NCBI GenBank assembly: GCA_021464245.1
Contig: JADCRB010000036.1
Location: 5,132,372-5,196,371 of the forward strand
Origin: Carallia brachiata
Lineage: Eukaryota > Streptophyta > Magnoliopsida > Malpighiales > Rhizophoraceae
Length of the DNA stretch: 64,000 nt
Reading direction: 5' to 3'
The notes below the pieces were generated by a model, which saw only the letters and a program-made list of their open reading frames with translations, was not told where the DNA came from and did not search any database. Below are positions 49,080-60,467 of this stretch, piece by piece. The number at the start of each line of letters is the position of its first letter. Position 1 is the first letter of the stretch. The position numbers were made by a program, and so were the translations under genes.

Positions 49080-50560
49080 GAACCCATAACAATCCCAATA
49101 CCTGCTTCGAGCAAACAAAGTAAATCACTCATCGAACCTCCAATATAAACTGTCAGTAGCAGCTGGCCATTCATTCTATGAATCTCTAAGATGTTGCTAA
49201 AAACTTGAAGATTTTCTACTGGAGACTCCACTATCCTGATAATCTCACCCATTTAGATAGATCCTTCATAAGCTAATTCATTTGAATGCATATTGAGAAC
49301 ACCATTTAGATCCCATGACCAATATGCAACAGAAGTAACTTAATTGATGAGCATAAGTAGAATTAAGGATAATTGATACGGTAGTAAAACATAACACAAC
49401 AAGTTATTCAAAAAACAATGGCATATCAGTGGAATTATACCTGATGAGAAAGCCGACCCGATGAGGTCACCACACAAACAGTATGAAATGACATGAACAT
49501 CAAAGTCTAGTTTTTCATTGTATACAAACTTCTGGAATAACGCTTTACAACCACCAAAGAGAGGAAGATGTTTCCCAACCAGATTTATCCCTTCTTTTTT
49601 TACACCCTTCAATTCTCGTAACTCAATGACTCTTGAATTTGCCCTTTTCTCAAAGTCTGCTACTTGTTCAATGACTTCACACAGCGCTCCATAATTGAAT
49701 ATTTTCGCTGCAAAAAAGGAGCCATTGGCAATTCATTTGAGCCATATTATCAGTTTTTTTGTAAACCATTGGAATAATCTGAGAAGCAGATGTTCTGAGA
49801 AATTATATCATACCTTTTTTGCTTGGAATTATGTTGTCTACATGTTGAAATAGTTCTTGATCTGAAAAAATGTCAGTTCCCAAAATTGACATGCAATTAA
49901 AAGAGGAAATAAAAATGATTCCATCTTCCCGCATTTTAGCATTGCTAGGTAGTTGCGGATTGGGAATCTCTTTAAGAAGTCAATAACTGAAATATTACAC
50001 CCAATGGATCCTGGACTTCAATTAAATGTATTTTAAATGAGTTTTTTTTTTTTTTTTTTTTTAAGAAAAAGGAAGAAGATTGCAATACTTGATTCCAAAC
50101 ATTAATAAAAAAAATGAAATTGAACATGGAACAGGAAAGGAAATTAAAAAATAAAAAAAAATAAAAAAAATTGAAAGATAAACCAGAATCGAGATAAAAA
50201 GGGCAAAGAGCAAGCACAGGCTTGGACATCTAGATTAAAAATAATAATTAACCAAACACAACCAAACAACTCTTTGAATTTGCCAATCGGAGAAAGAAAA
50301 GAAAAGAAAGAAAAAGAAAATGAATAAGTAAAAAATAAAATAACAAGACAATAAAAAGGAAACTTACGCGTGAAGAAATGAGGAGTAGATGGATGTCCTG
50401 GGAGGTATGATTAAGGAAAACGTTGGGGTCCAATGTACCAAAGGCCAAGCAAAGCAAACAATGAGATAACTGTAATTGGCGAACAAAACTCCTCGTTCTT
50501 GAACTTATTCCACAGCTGCATTGCCATTTTCTCATCTTCAACTACTTCTTCTTGTGTCAT

Positions 50561-50960
50561 TCTTCTATGTTTTTAGTAACTTATTTCTTTATCGATCTCT
50601 GACTACTCCAACTCCAAGAAAGAAAAAGAAAAGTAAAAAAAGAAAGGGAATAAAAGAAAAAAAAAAAAAAGAGAAACTCCCAACCTCTCCGAACTACAAC
50701 AGAGGAGAAAAAACAGAAAAATAAAAAAAGGAATTCAAGAATGTGGGAAACTTTCTTATTGGAAAGAAGAAACGAAAGTAATAATAAACATCAAGATTGC
50801 TCCTTATTTTTGTGGGGCCGTCGATTGCTTTCTGAGATTAGAATTGAATACCAGAACAAGAAAACGAGAGAGGGAGAGAGAGAGAGAAGAGAAAGAGAGA
50901 TTGGTTATTTCTTCTCGATCTCTCTATGCCCCTGTAACTTTTATAGTTTCATGTGTAAAC
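50561..50960. other. 5' flank of TH2 copy 5
   Basis: A purine-rich leader resembling the copy 1 flank (CTCCAAGAAAGAAAAAGAAA), with a GA repeat near 50865-50905. Homology to the other units fades near 50950. Confidence 0.5.
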
Positions 50961-53900
50961 TGAGAGGAGAAAATGTAGAGATGCCGATTGTAATGTACCG
51001 GTGGTATGCTGAATGACATCGCAGGGGTGCACAAGTGGAAAAGAAAAAAAAATGAAAAGCTGTGTTAGGTTTGGCAAGGGCATAATTGATATTTTGCATA
51101 GTTTTTCTTCTTAGAGATCAAAAAAAGGCCATCGGGCATGGTTACAGAAATGAGAAGAGGTGGAAAGAAATTGGAGAGACATTGCCAAAAAACAAAAGAA
51201 GAATTGTGTTGCTGGGAAACAATTTAGGGATTGGGTTGTAGAAATTTTTGGTGGGCACGACATCTTAGTCTAAAAGTAGCAATTTGAAGAAGTGTGTAGT
51301 TGGAAAGCTTGAAGACAAGACTTTTGGCGGTCAAGATATCTTGGTCTAGAAGCAGTAATTTATAGCTATTGCCACAGTCATCACAAGGTTTGATTGTTGC
51401 TATCATTTGCAGATATTTATTGTGATGTAGAAATCATGGTGGCTAGCTGAAGTTTTGGCAAGAGGAAGCATTGTATGGCAGTTATGAATGTTTATGGGAA
51501 TTCTAAAATTGGTCGCATTCAATAACAATTTGTTGTATAGAAGTGGCAATTGACGGAACAAGCAGATTGTTTGGAGGATTTTCTACCATTTTTGTCTAGG
51601 TAAGTTGTCTATAGGCGACCATGGTTGTATGTATAAGAAAAAATTTTTATTTTTTCTACTATATAATTTGTTGCAAATAACAAGCATGTGAGTTTTAGAA
51701 TCATAAAAACTCTATCGATTCCATGTTTACTTATTGGTGGGTGAATTGGTTTATATTCGCATGGGCAAAAGATCGTGGTATAAATTTCATAATTTACTCT
51801 GTTTTGACCCTTGTGAATGGGTATGTATTCACACATGATTCCTTTGTTTACAAGGCTTTAATGATGTCCAGCTATCTTACTACGTTGATTGGGAAATATT
51901 TACCAATCTTGATTTCGAGTTGGACATCTCTGAGATTTATTTCAAAAGTAGATTTTGTTGGGGGTTGGATTTAGTCTCTGGTTGGTTTGATGTTTCCTTT
52001 TTCTGTTGTACTGAAAAAAAAAGCTCTTTGAAATTTTACAAAGCTTATATGTATTGTGACCAGGATATTGTTGGAATTATATATATATATATATATTCTC
52101 AAATAGTTATCAAAGAAGTCTTTTTTAATGTCAAGATAAATGGTTTGTGGATGCTCACGTGTGTCACCAAGAAATTATGTTATATTTTTGGAAGGGTTGA
52201 GTTGCTGATTGTGTGAGTTGTTTACTTGGAAATCAAGAATGAGTATAGCCAATTGGAGGGAGCTTAGGAATCCCCATTTGTTGTAGCTTCTTATTTTGAT
52301 TTATACATCTAATGATTGGAAACTATGGTTAAGATTGTCTTGTCTATATGTTCATAAATTGTAATAAAAGAGATAATAGGTTTTGCAAATTAAAAAATTG
52401 GTTTATCTGTCTTTTTGTTTTGAAGAAATACTAAGCTAGGTATTCCACATTATTGAGCACAGTGTTAACTTTCCGGAATTGAATTATGGTGTCAATCTTG
52501 TTGGTAGTCTGAAGTGAGAATGTGATCATTTGTCAATCATTGTCCGTCCTGTGACATTTTCTGATAATTGATTAAATTCAAGAAGAAAACCTTTGCATTG
52601 TTTGTTGCATAATAAAGGTTTACTGTTCCTTAATCGCATTCAAAAAAGATAAAATATTGGTCAAGAAATTGATAGTGCCTAAGAGATTCAATATGTGAAA
52701 CTAATTTGATAGTCTTGCCTGTTTTTTTTATTTATTTTATTTTATTCTTATTTTTGTATTTGGGTGAGTATGTTGAAGACCGACCTTTTATCAAGTCATT
52801 TTACATATTTGTTTTCCATAATTAACGTGTTTGGTTTCAAAAGTAACAATAGTCTTTTCAAGTCATTTTTTAGAATAAAACTAAAAAAGACTTGGGATGC
52901 TCACTATTGAGATAGCAAATATTAATACAGTTCTATGCTTTCTTGTTCATATGAAGCATTTAATCCTTTTACAATTCTACCTAACTTTTACTTTTTCTGT
53001 GCTTTCATGTTCATATGATGCTCATTACTGTTGAAAATTCTAGGAAAAGAGGCACTACTGTAGTAGACAATCTTGAGATGACAAATTTTAATGCAAAACA
53101 AAGTGATTTATTTGTACTAATGATGGCTGACTTCAAGTTTTTCCTAAATTATTACTTAAAAGAATTAGTTACTTTTCCAGGGGGGTCACTTTCTATCATA
53201 ATTGCTTTCAACCAAAATAACTCTAATCTTATAAACTCTTGTGTTTGCCTCATTAAATATAGTCAATCATGTTTTATAAATTTTCAATCACTTAAAGAGA
53301 AGATTCATGCCATGACATGAGCCAAATAAATGGAGCAACAACTCCTTTTGAAGTTACATTAATTAATTTTATGTCAAATGCAGGAAAAAGATTAAAAAGT
53401 AGGTCAAGACACATTCATAGCGAGAGGAGACACAAGTGGCATTGGAGAGGAAGAGAAAGAGGTTGTGGAGTTAATAGAAAAGCTATCATAAGATGAATTT
53501 AAGAAACTGATGGTAAAAAACAATTTGGATGCAGTGATGACAATAGGTGTTTACGCAATTCATATGCTGACAATCAGAGAATACCCAAGAAATATTATCC
53601 TAGTTGGATAGGATGGTAATGAATGTCATTTAGCATCTGTTTTGGTGGATTTAAAGGCACTGAACCAAAGCCGATTCAGATTGCTTTGGTTTTTGAGCAA
53701 GCTACCATGATTAGGCGGCTATTTTTTTGCATATCTTTTGAACCAATTATAATTTTTTTTTTAAAGTGTGCAACAGTTCCTATTTTGTAAATAATTACAA
53801 TTAGTGGTTGTAGATTACATAAAAGTTTAAAGCTTGCATTTTAGTTGTCCTTACTTTCAACAGTTTACGGATTTAGTTTCTAAAATAACAGTAGTATTTT

Positions 53901-54240
53901 CAATTCATTTTTTCAGAATAAAATTTATAAATACTTATGATAGTCTCTCCTTTATACTATTGCTATTTCGTAAAAAAAATTACAATTAGTGGTTGGCAAA
54001 GCACTAGGAAATTCTATACTTAAGGTTTCTTCTGTGGCATACACCTTAGAAATTGTTTATAAATATGATATGGTAAAACAATCAAAATGTAAGCAAAATA
54101 CTCAATTTGCTTGTTTTTGCTAATAATAACACTTTTATTTCTGTAAAGCTTTTTATCTCGTTTCACGAATTATATCAGCAATAAATAAGGATCATATAAT
54201 AAGTAGGACACTTTCTAACGTGTATAGCTCAATAAATTGA
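50961..54240. other. Unassigned 3.3-kb segment inside the array
   Basis: I find no match to the TH2 or Aux/IAA units, no terminal repeats and no convincing gene. ORFs at 51723-51974, 51920-52216 and 53015-53320 are short and lack recognisable domains. 51255-51275 and 51336-51352 share a GACATCTTAGTCTA / GATATCTTGGTCTA motif. It could be an old transposon relic or a displaced non-coding transcript. Confidence 0.3.
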
Positions 54241-55690
54241 AATAATTTTAGTAACCACCTTTCCGTCAAAAATTCTAGATGATTTATTATTCTCTGATCT
54301 TTTACTTAGATCATAAGTGCCTTGCTGTTTCTTATAAGCAGCTTTGCCTTTAGACTATGCTGCAAGAGCACCTTCAGCAACTCCTTTATCTACAATAGCC
54401 CTCATCTTTGATCCTCCATTTCTCATAATACTCCTTTGTTCTGAAGCTTGTAATGAACTAATCAGTTCAGTGATAGTCACTTTAGTTAGATCCTTAAACT
54501 CTTTTATAGTTGCAATTTTGGATTCAAACTTCTCAAGCACACTGATAAGAAGTTGTTCAACAATTCTTCTATCTGAAAGCTCATCTCCATGTAATCTAAT
54601 TTGGTTCACTATCTTCATTAATTTGTCGCCATAATCTTTTATTGTTTCAGTGTCCTTCATCTTAGCATTTGCAAATTTTCTCCTGAGATTCAATAGCTAC
54701 ATACCTCTAGTCTTATCAGTGCAAACAAATTCATCCCTCACCTTCTCTCATGCATCCTTTGCACTCTCACAGGCAATGATTCTATTCAAAATAGGTTCAC
54801 TCACTGTTATTTGAATACATGAAAAAGTTTTGAATTGCTTGACCACCTGTTCATTGTGATTTTTCAACAGTGTAACAGTTGGATTTACTGGAGGTTCAAG
54901 AATTGTGGCTCTATATTTAATGACATCCATAAGCTCTCAAATATGTCTTCATCAACATTGACCATTGAACATAGTTTTTACCTGAGAACTTAAATGGTGG
55001 AAGTGGTGTGAAGTTTGCAGAAGCCATGATTTACTGGTTGTTTGATTTTGCAGCAGTAATTTTCATAAAGAATTTCTCTCAAATTTAGTGTTTACCTCTC
55101 CAATACTCTCGTGTTTCACTCCCTCACACAGGTTCCTTAAAGATCCTTTAAAGCTCTGATACCATTTGCAAGTGAAAGAAGCAACAAAGCATAATAGAAA
55201 GAGGAAGAACAACAATTCTATAAAATACTAATATAATGTTTCAGAGGAAGAAAAAAAGATATTTTTGGGGCAAATCAGCTCCCAATAGCTTTGTAACATG
55301 TATATATATGAAATATGTGCAAAAAAAGGTCATGTATCAAGTACAATTACACCTTACTTAAGTACAAAGGACCATACTTTGCAAAATAATAAACTTTCCA
55401 TAGGAAATTCACTTCAACAAGTAATGTCTATAACATGACAGCTTGTACAAAATTACATAGTTTTAAAACAACCAAACTAGACTAAGATCTAACTAAGTTG
55501 TACATAACATCACAAAATGACTAAATGACCTTAGTCTAATACAAAAAGGTGTTTGAACATTATCCTTGAACATCTATTCCAATGCTGCCAATTCCCACTG
55601 CATCAATAGATCATAAGAAGCGTCAATCTCAATTAATCTTCTTCTTCACATAGCTTGGAGTCACAAATGGTCAAGGTTAATCTTCATTAG
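54240..55690 (-). mobile_element. Truncated Ty1-copia remnant with gag and 5' LTR
   Basis: On the minus strand a primer-binding site TGGTATCAGAGC lies at 55153-55164. The presumed LTR begins at 55167 and ends before 55690, where TH2 copy 6 starts. Downstream on the minus strand is a degraded Gag: MDVIKYRATILEPP (54930), then MNLRRKFANAKMKDTETIKD and LMKIVNQIRLHGDELSDRRI (54693-54355), stopping at EGALAA. No protease, integrase or second LTR is seen, so the 3' part is lost. It is a different family from the element at 46.4-49.1 kb. Confidence 0.7.
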
Positions 55691-55709
55691 AGAGGACAAG
55701 TCTTACATA

Positions 55710-57641
55710 GAGTCATAGAATGAATGCATGTATCTCAACCCAACAAAGGACTATATATAGAATTCTCTGTAGACCTTTCCAAATAAGTGAGCCTCGTACA
55801 GAAATTTCTTTCTGTTTCTTGATCACACCAAAGAATAATGGAATGAAAGAGATACCTAAGTAATTTCCCAGCTCCCTTAGGGTTGGGCATAAACCAAAAG
55901 CAATCCTGATATCTGCTTTGAGCAGACAAGGTAAATTACCCAACGAACGTCCAATATAAACTATTAATAGTTGGTCATTCGTGCTGCAATCCTCTCAAAT
56001 GTTGCTAAGAATATCAAGCTTTTTTGCTAGAGACTCCACCCTCCTTATAATTTTACCCGTTGAGACAAATTTTTCATATGTTAGCTCATTTGAATGTACT
56101 TTGAGAAAATGAAGAACATTTAAGTCCCCTGCTCATTGGAGAGATACTCAAAATTATCATACAAAGAAGACTTCTAACTTAAAAGAAGTACAAATGAGAT
56201 CTCCCAAACAAAAAAAAAGTAAAAGGAAAGAACTAGAAATTGAAGCACAAAGCATCAACACTAGTCAGTGATAATTATGAGAAGAATACCAAAAGAAAAT
56301 TTTCAAAATGCAACAGGATTGAAGTGGTGAGCATCCCTATTGTTGGACGCAAAAGCTGATCAAACTTACAAATAATTGACACAACAGTACAACATAACCA
56401 ACAAGTTACTCAAAAACATAGCACATCAGTGGAATCATACTTGATGTAAAATTAGGCCTGATGAGATCACCACACCAATAGTAGGAAATGACATGAACAT
56501 TTTATTTTATTTTTTCGCTGTTTACAATCTTTTAGAAGAACTCTTTATAACCATGCAGAAGAAGAGTACGTTTCCCAATCAGATTTATATTCTCTCAACT
56601 TACACTGTTTAATGCTCCTAACTCAATGACTCTTGTATTGATCCTTTCTCATAATTTGCTACTTGTTCAAGGGCTTTTTACATGCCTTCATAATTGAATA
56701 TTTTTGCTAAAAAAAAGGCGTTATTCTCAATTTGGCATTATTTGAGTGATTTTATCAATTTTTTGTACATTATCTGAAGAATCTAAAAGGCAGATGATCC
56801 TAAAAATTACATTATACTTGTCTTACTTGGAATTACGTTAGTTATACATCAATAAAATTCCTTCTTATATTGGACAGCAAGACTGCGCTAAGCGCTCCTC
56901 ATATCATCGGAAGACATCCAAGATAGCTGGGAATCAGGTTTGAGTCTTTCAAACTTTTTTGCTGACATATCTGCAACCTATGCTTGAATAGGTGCAATAT
57001 CCATGATAGAGCACGTCTGATCAAAATCACAAAACATGAAAAGCCTGTTATCCACAAGGTCTTGTAAAAGAGATAAAGGCAGTATTAATCACTGGGCAAT
57101 TTTGTTAAGTAACGAAAAATTCTACTTTTAAGTTTTATAGGATGAAGGTACAACCTTTTTACCACGTCAAGCTCTTCCGCTCCAGAGAGTGTTCAATGTT
57201 TTGAGTAAAAGCCTGAATTGAGTAAGTAAATACACAAGAAACATATAAGACATTTTGGCCATCAACTTAAATACTTTTATCACAAAGTTGCAGAGAAAGA
57301 TAATGGAGAAAACTAGATGCTAGGCATTCAAATTTAAACTTACACTGGCTGTCAAAGTAAAAATAATTACTTGATTAATTAAGTATCATGTCACATCAAA
57401 AGATCTAAGCTTACCATATGGATACAAACAGAAGAAATCTCCAAATATCTACTGAATTATATCTGCTGCATATCTTCTAATTTTCATACCCGACAGTTGT
57501 GATAAGGAGAGAAAACTTGAACAAAAGAGCTGGAACTTCAGTTGGCTTGTAAAGCATCAGCACCATGGTACTTGTGTGCTGTAAGGACATTAAACGAAAA
57601 GAAAAGAAAATGACTTACGCATCAAGAAATGCACGAAGGAG
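55710..57641 (-). pseudogene. TH2-like copy 6, exon-loss pseudogene
   Basis: Exon 6 (about 55710-56130) has several indels. Its readable part includes MGNLPCLLKADIRI, and motif IV reads GRSLGN. Exon 5 (about 56448-56705) and exon 4 (about 56820-57210) are recognisable but shifted; exon 4 still shows CDFDQTC at motif I. Exons 3 and 2 are gone. A stub of exon 1 with its donor (ACTTACGCATCAAGAAATGC) remains at about 57612-57641. It is the most decayed copy. Confidence 0.8.
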
Positions 57642-57659
57642 TCTAAAAACTAACATTGT

Positions 57660-57780
57660 GTTTACACTTAAATTCTTTTTTATTCAAAATTCTTTTTTAT
57701 TTATGAGAAGCGTCAACACAGGGATTCGAACTCAGATCATTACCAATTGAGGCATATCGCCTGAAAATCACTACCTAGAA
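57660..57780 (-). mobile_element. Probable tRNA-derived SINE fragment, minus strand
   Basis: On the minus strand GGCGATATGCCTCAATTGGT is A-box-like and GAGTTCGAATCCC is a good B box about 30 nt further on. A/T-rich tail sequence follows toward 57665. It interrupts the exon 1 remnant of TH2 copy 6. Target repeats could not be defined. Confidence 0.45.
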
Positions 57781-58849
57781 ATGTTAATTTAGCAATAATA
57801 ATTTTAGTTTTATCTATGTTAAGTTAAGTCTAAATGAGGAGCTTCTCAAAGAAAAAGATAAAAGATTAACTGCTTATTATAACTGAACAAATATGTCTGT
57901 GGAATGCTTGAGCCTTGAAGCGTACATAGGTATTTATAACTAAAATCTATTATTAGGAAAAGAAATATGTTAATGATAAAACCAAAATAAAAAAGAAAAT
58001 ATAATAATTCTAAAATATTTCAGAAGATTCTGTATTCCAAAATATTCAAGGAATATCCTAAGAAAATACTTGAAATATTCTAAATAGGATTGGAAGACAA
58101 GTATTCTCAAATCTTCTAGAATATTCTTTTACTTTGAGCTTCTTCTGATGGTCTCTCTAGTCCAAAAAATTTTGGACTACTCGTTTTACGTAACTAAATG
58201 TTGTTAATTAATTTTTCTCTTATATCGTTCATTTCATTCTATGAGAATTTTTTTAAGATAATCAACTTAAACAAATGATTATAATTTCATTGTGCTACAA
58301 ATCCCAATAGTTTTACTTGCATTCACATTTTACTTTTAGAGAATATTTTCATGTGCCTTTTTGGGATTGGAAATGAGGACCCTACTACACGAAATTTGGG
58401 ACTAAGACTCGGATGAATTTAGGGTTTTTCCTTTTTTTTTTTCCCCGCTCAATAGAGCAAGTGAATTAGGATTGAAAATGGAAACATATGTTTTTTTTTT
58501 TAACTCAATAAATTTTTTTTTTTCAGATTACGTCATATTAGCAATGCCCAATGTATTACTCTCACCTCGTTGATTCTCACTTCGTTGATGCCAAATCCAA
58601 ACTTCTTAATTCCATTCCTACAACATAATTTTTTTTTTTTATTCATTGGAATTAGTAGCCCAACGATAAGAAATGGGGAATGTGAGTGTCAAATCTAACG
58701 TTTGAATTTTAAACTTGAAAATTAGAGATACACGTTTCTAACTAACTGAACTAAACTTAATGCTCACAACAAAACTCATTTGAGTATGGCTACATGGCTT
58801 GAAGAAGATAAATGAGCTTAATCCGAACTGTTGGACATTTGGTGTGTTG
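57781..58849. other. AT-rich spacer right of TH2 copy 6
   Basis: No gene or complete element is recognisable. 57960-58150 has repeated AATATTC-type motifs (ATTCCAAAATATTCAAGGAA). 58430-58640 has poly-T and AT runs. Confidence 0.4.
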
Positions 58850-59167
58850 GGATTGTGAGATTTTGATGAGAAATAAAGTGATGAGAAAGAAAATAATTTG
58901 AAAAGAAAGTTAGACAATGATAAGAAAGTAAAATTTTGTATTTACATTGTATATGAAAATTATGAGAAAGAAAGTATATAATAAAAGTACAAAAATACCC
59001 TTATTAATAAATAAATAGTGGGTTAAAATTTAAAATGTAAGGTTGAGGTTATTTTAGTAATTTTATTTTTATGTGTATAATTGTTTTTTAAAAAAGTGAA
59101 TTGAATAAGTTGATTTAACAGCTACTGTACACTTTCTAACCCTTCTCTATTATCTTCCCAAACAGCA
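58850..59167. mobile_element. MITE-like element, purine-rich TIR family, copy 4
   Basis: The left end is TGTGTTGGGATTGTGAGATT. The right end reverse complemented is CTGCTGTTTGGGAAGATAAT, followed by AGAGAAGGGTTAGAAAGTG. The interior is AT-rich and non-coding. It is weaker than the other three copies, but the layout is the same. Confidence 0.4.
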
Positions 59168-59457
59168 GATTTCAGTCAATTTCTTTTCTCTTTCGATTCT
59201 AACGGTAAACCAAACAAAGCAAATGTTAAAGGATCCATCAAATGTTGTTTATTTTGGGATTGAGAACCAGCAATGCATACATGGGCATATCGAAAAGTCA
59301 TATAAATGGGCCCAATTTGGATTAAGTTGTTCGCAGGAAGACCCATTAGAATCGAGAGGGCCCATGTATATTCGGCCCAAAAAAACACAAAATGCCACGT
59401 CCACGCTCGTCTGATGCTTTGTAGGTCCGTCTTCGTGGCTCTCTTCACATTCTGGCG

Positions 59458-60467
59458 ATGGCAACTCAGCAATCTGAGGCCTTAGCGTCTCCATTCTAGC
59501 ATCGCTTCCAAGAGACCCGCTCTTTTCCATGGTACCTCTCTCTTTTACTTTCTCTTCAAAATGTTTGGAAGGGAAGCTTTACCAAATTGGGTTCTTTTGA
59601 TGCTCTAAGCTATTCTTTTTTGTTTTGGGAAACATTATTGTGATGTTACTGGGCGATTTTCTCCTGTAGGAAGATATTAGGTCAGATGGGCACTTGTTTT
59701 TGTTTGGAATTCATCTAAATTTTGATCCTTTTTGTTTTTTATGGGATAGCATTTAAATCCCCTTTTATTTTGTTCTAGTAATTAAAGATTGAAAAAGAAA
59801 AAAATTAATTAAAGATTACCACCCAAAGTGGGAGTTGGTTAGTCGGTGTGTTTTGACGCAGGTTCGAATCTTCTGTCAGCTGCGTTCCTCTTCATCATTT
59901 TGCTGGATTTTAGATTCAGTAATTGGTGTGTTCACTTGCGGTGAAATCTCGCTCACCCCATCAACGCTCGGGAGCGGGTCTTCCTATGGGAGATTGAATC
60001 AGGTTGTCAACGGATAATCCCGAACTGATGATCCTGGCCTGGGACTGCAGGAGCACCCCTTTTGGGTTAAAATAAGTAATTAAAGATTGGGGAAAGAAAA
60101 GTTTGGCTTTTGATAAAATTTGTTTACAAAAGGCAAAAACTTCAAGTAATGGCCTTCGGGGAAAATGTCTGACTGTGACCAATAATTCTTTGTTCTAACT
60201 TCTTAAGCTAGTAGAGATACCAAGAAAACTGTCCAGAGAGATTAGCAATTTCTGATTTAAAGATGAATCTGGAGCTTGGAATTATGGTCTTATGGTATTG
60301 TGTGGATGCTTATATATACCTTACCAAGTCATGCCTGTCCTGTTTTGCAGGCTCAGTATCATTGGTTGTCCATCGCAGTGTGCAATCCCATTCAATGATG
60401 GTCAAGCCGACAATTCAGTTCATTCAAGGAACTGATGAACAGGTGATCTCAGATGTGAAGATCACCA
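59458..60467 (+). pseudogene. PSB28: Truncated Psb28 (photosystem II assembly factor) gene fragment
   Basis: Psb28 is a chloroplast-targeted photosystem II assembly factor. Exon 2 here (60351-60467) encodes GSVSLVVHRSVQSHSMMVKP followed by [19 protein letters not shown], the conserved start of the Psb28 domain. It stops matching where family members continue RSRDG. A candidate exon 1 (59458-59531) ends in phase to join it, but the frame from its ATG meets a TAG after 13 codons (MATQQSEALASPF), so it is broken. An 818-bp intron between them carries a SINE. After 60467 the sequence is Aux/IAA exon 3. The fragment therefore lacks most of the domain and cannot make Psb28. Confidence 0.75.
59806..60088 (+). 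mobile_element. tRNA-derived SINE in the Psb28 fragment intron
   Basis: The body is about 59818-60076. It has an A-box-like TTGGTTAGTCGGT near 59834 and a good B box GGTTCGAATC near 59861. Direct repeats TAATTAAAGATT flank it at 59806-59817 and 60077-60088. Another AGTAATTAAAGATTG copy lies at 59777, so the exact left edge is slightly uncertain. There is no long A-tail; the 3' end is GGGTTAAAATAAG. Confidence 0.7.

Larger units (their letters stand above)
46387..49084 (+). mobile_element. TR-GAG-like Ty1-copia element with both LTRs and 5-bp target duplication
   Basis: The 5' LTR is 46392-46827 and the 3' LTR 48643-49079. Both end TTTTCCTTCA; the 3' LTR starts TGTTAG and the 5' LTR has mutated to TATTGA. 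The perfect target duplication GAACC lies at 46387-46391 and 49080-49084. A primer-binding site, TGGTATCAGAGC (initiator Met tRNA type), is at 46830-46841. The internal part is only 1.8 kb. It codes for Gag and the start of the protease, with no integrase, reverse transcriptase or RNase H, so the element is non-autonomous. A hand alignment gives about 41 substitutions between LTRs over about 436 bp. Confidence 0.93.
46203..50560 (-). pseudogene. TH2-like copy 5, split by an LTR retrotransposon and internally deleted
   Basis: Exon 6 is cut in two (46203-46386 and about 49085-49310) by the element at 46392-49079. Its 5' half also has a stop where other copies read STGE (TAAATGGGTGAG on the minus strand). 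Exon 5 (49441-49707) survives. Only a stub of exon 4 is left (about 49815-49865), and exons 3 and 2 are missing. Exon 1 (to 50560, MTQEEVVEDEKMAMQLWNKF) has lost one nucleotide after KNEE, which shifts the frame. Motif IV is VYIGGSMSDLL, again without the first Asp. Confidence 0.88.

Noticed and set aside
53015..53320. 101-codon ORF in the unassigned island
   Set aside because: No domain or conserved motif is visible, and length alone is not enough in this T-rich sequence.
59176..59530. Minus-strand ORFs of 93-98 codons opposite the Psb28 5' end
   Set aside because: They overlap the Psb28 exon 1 and leader in antisense and show no family motif.
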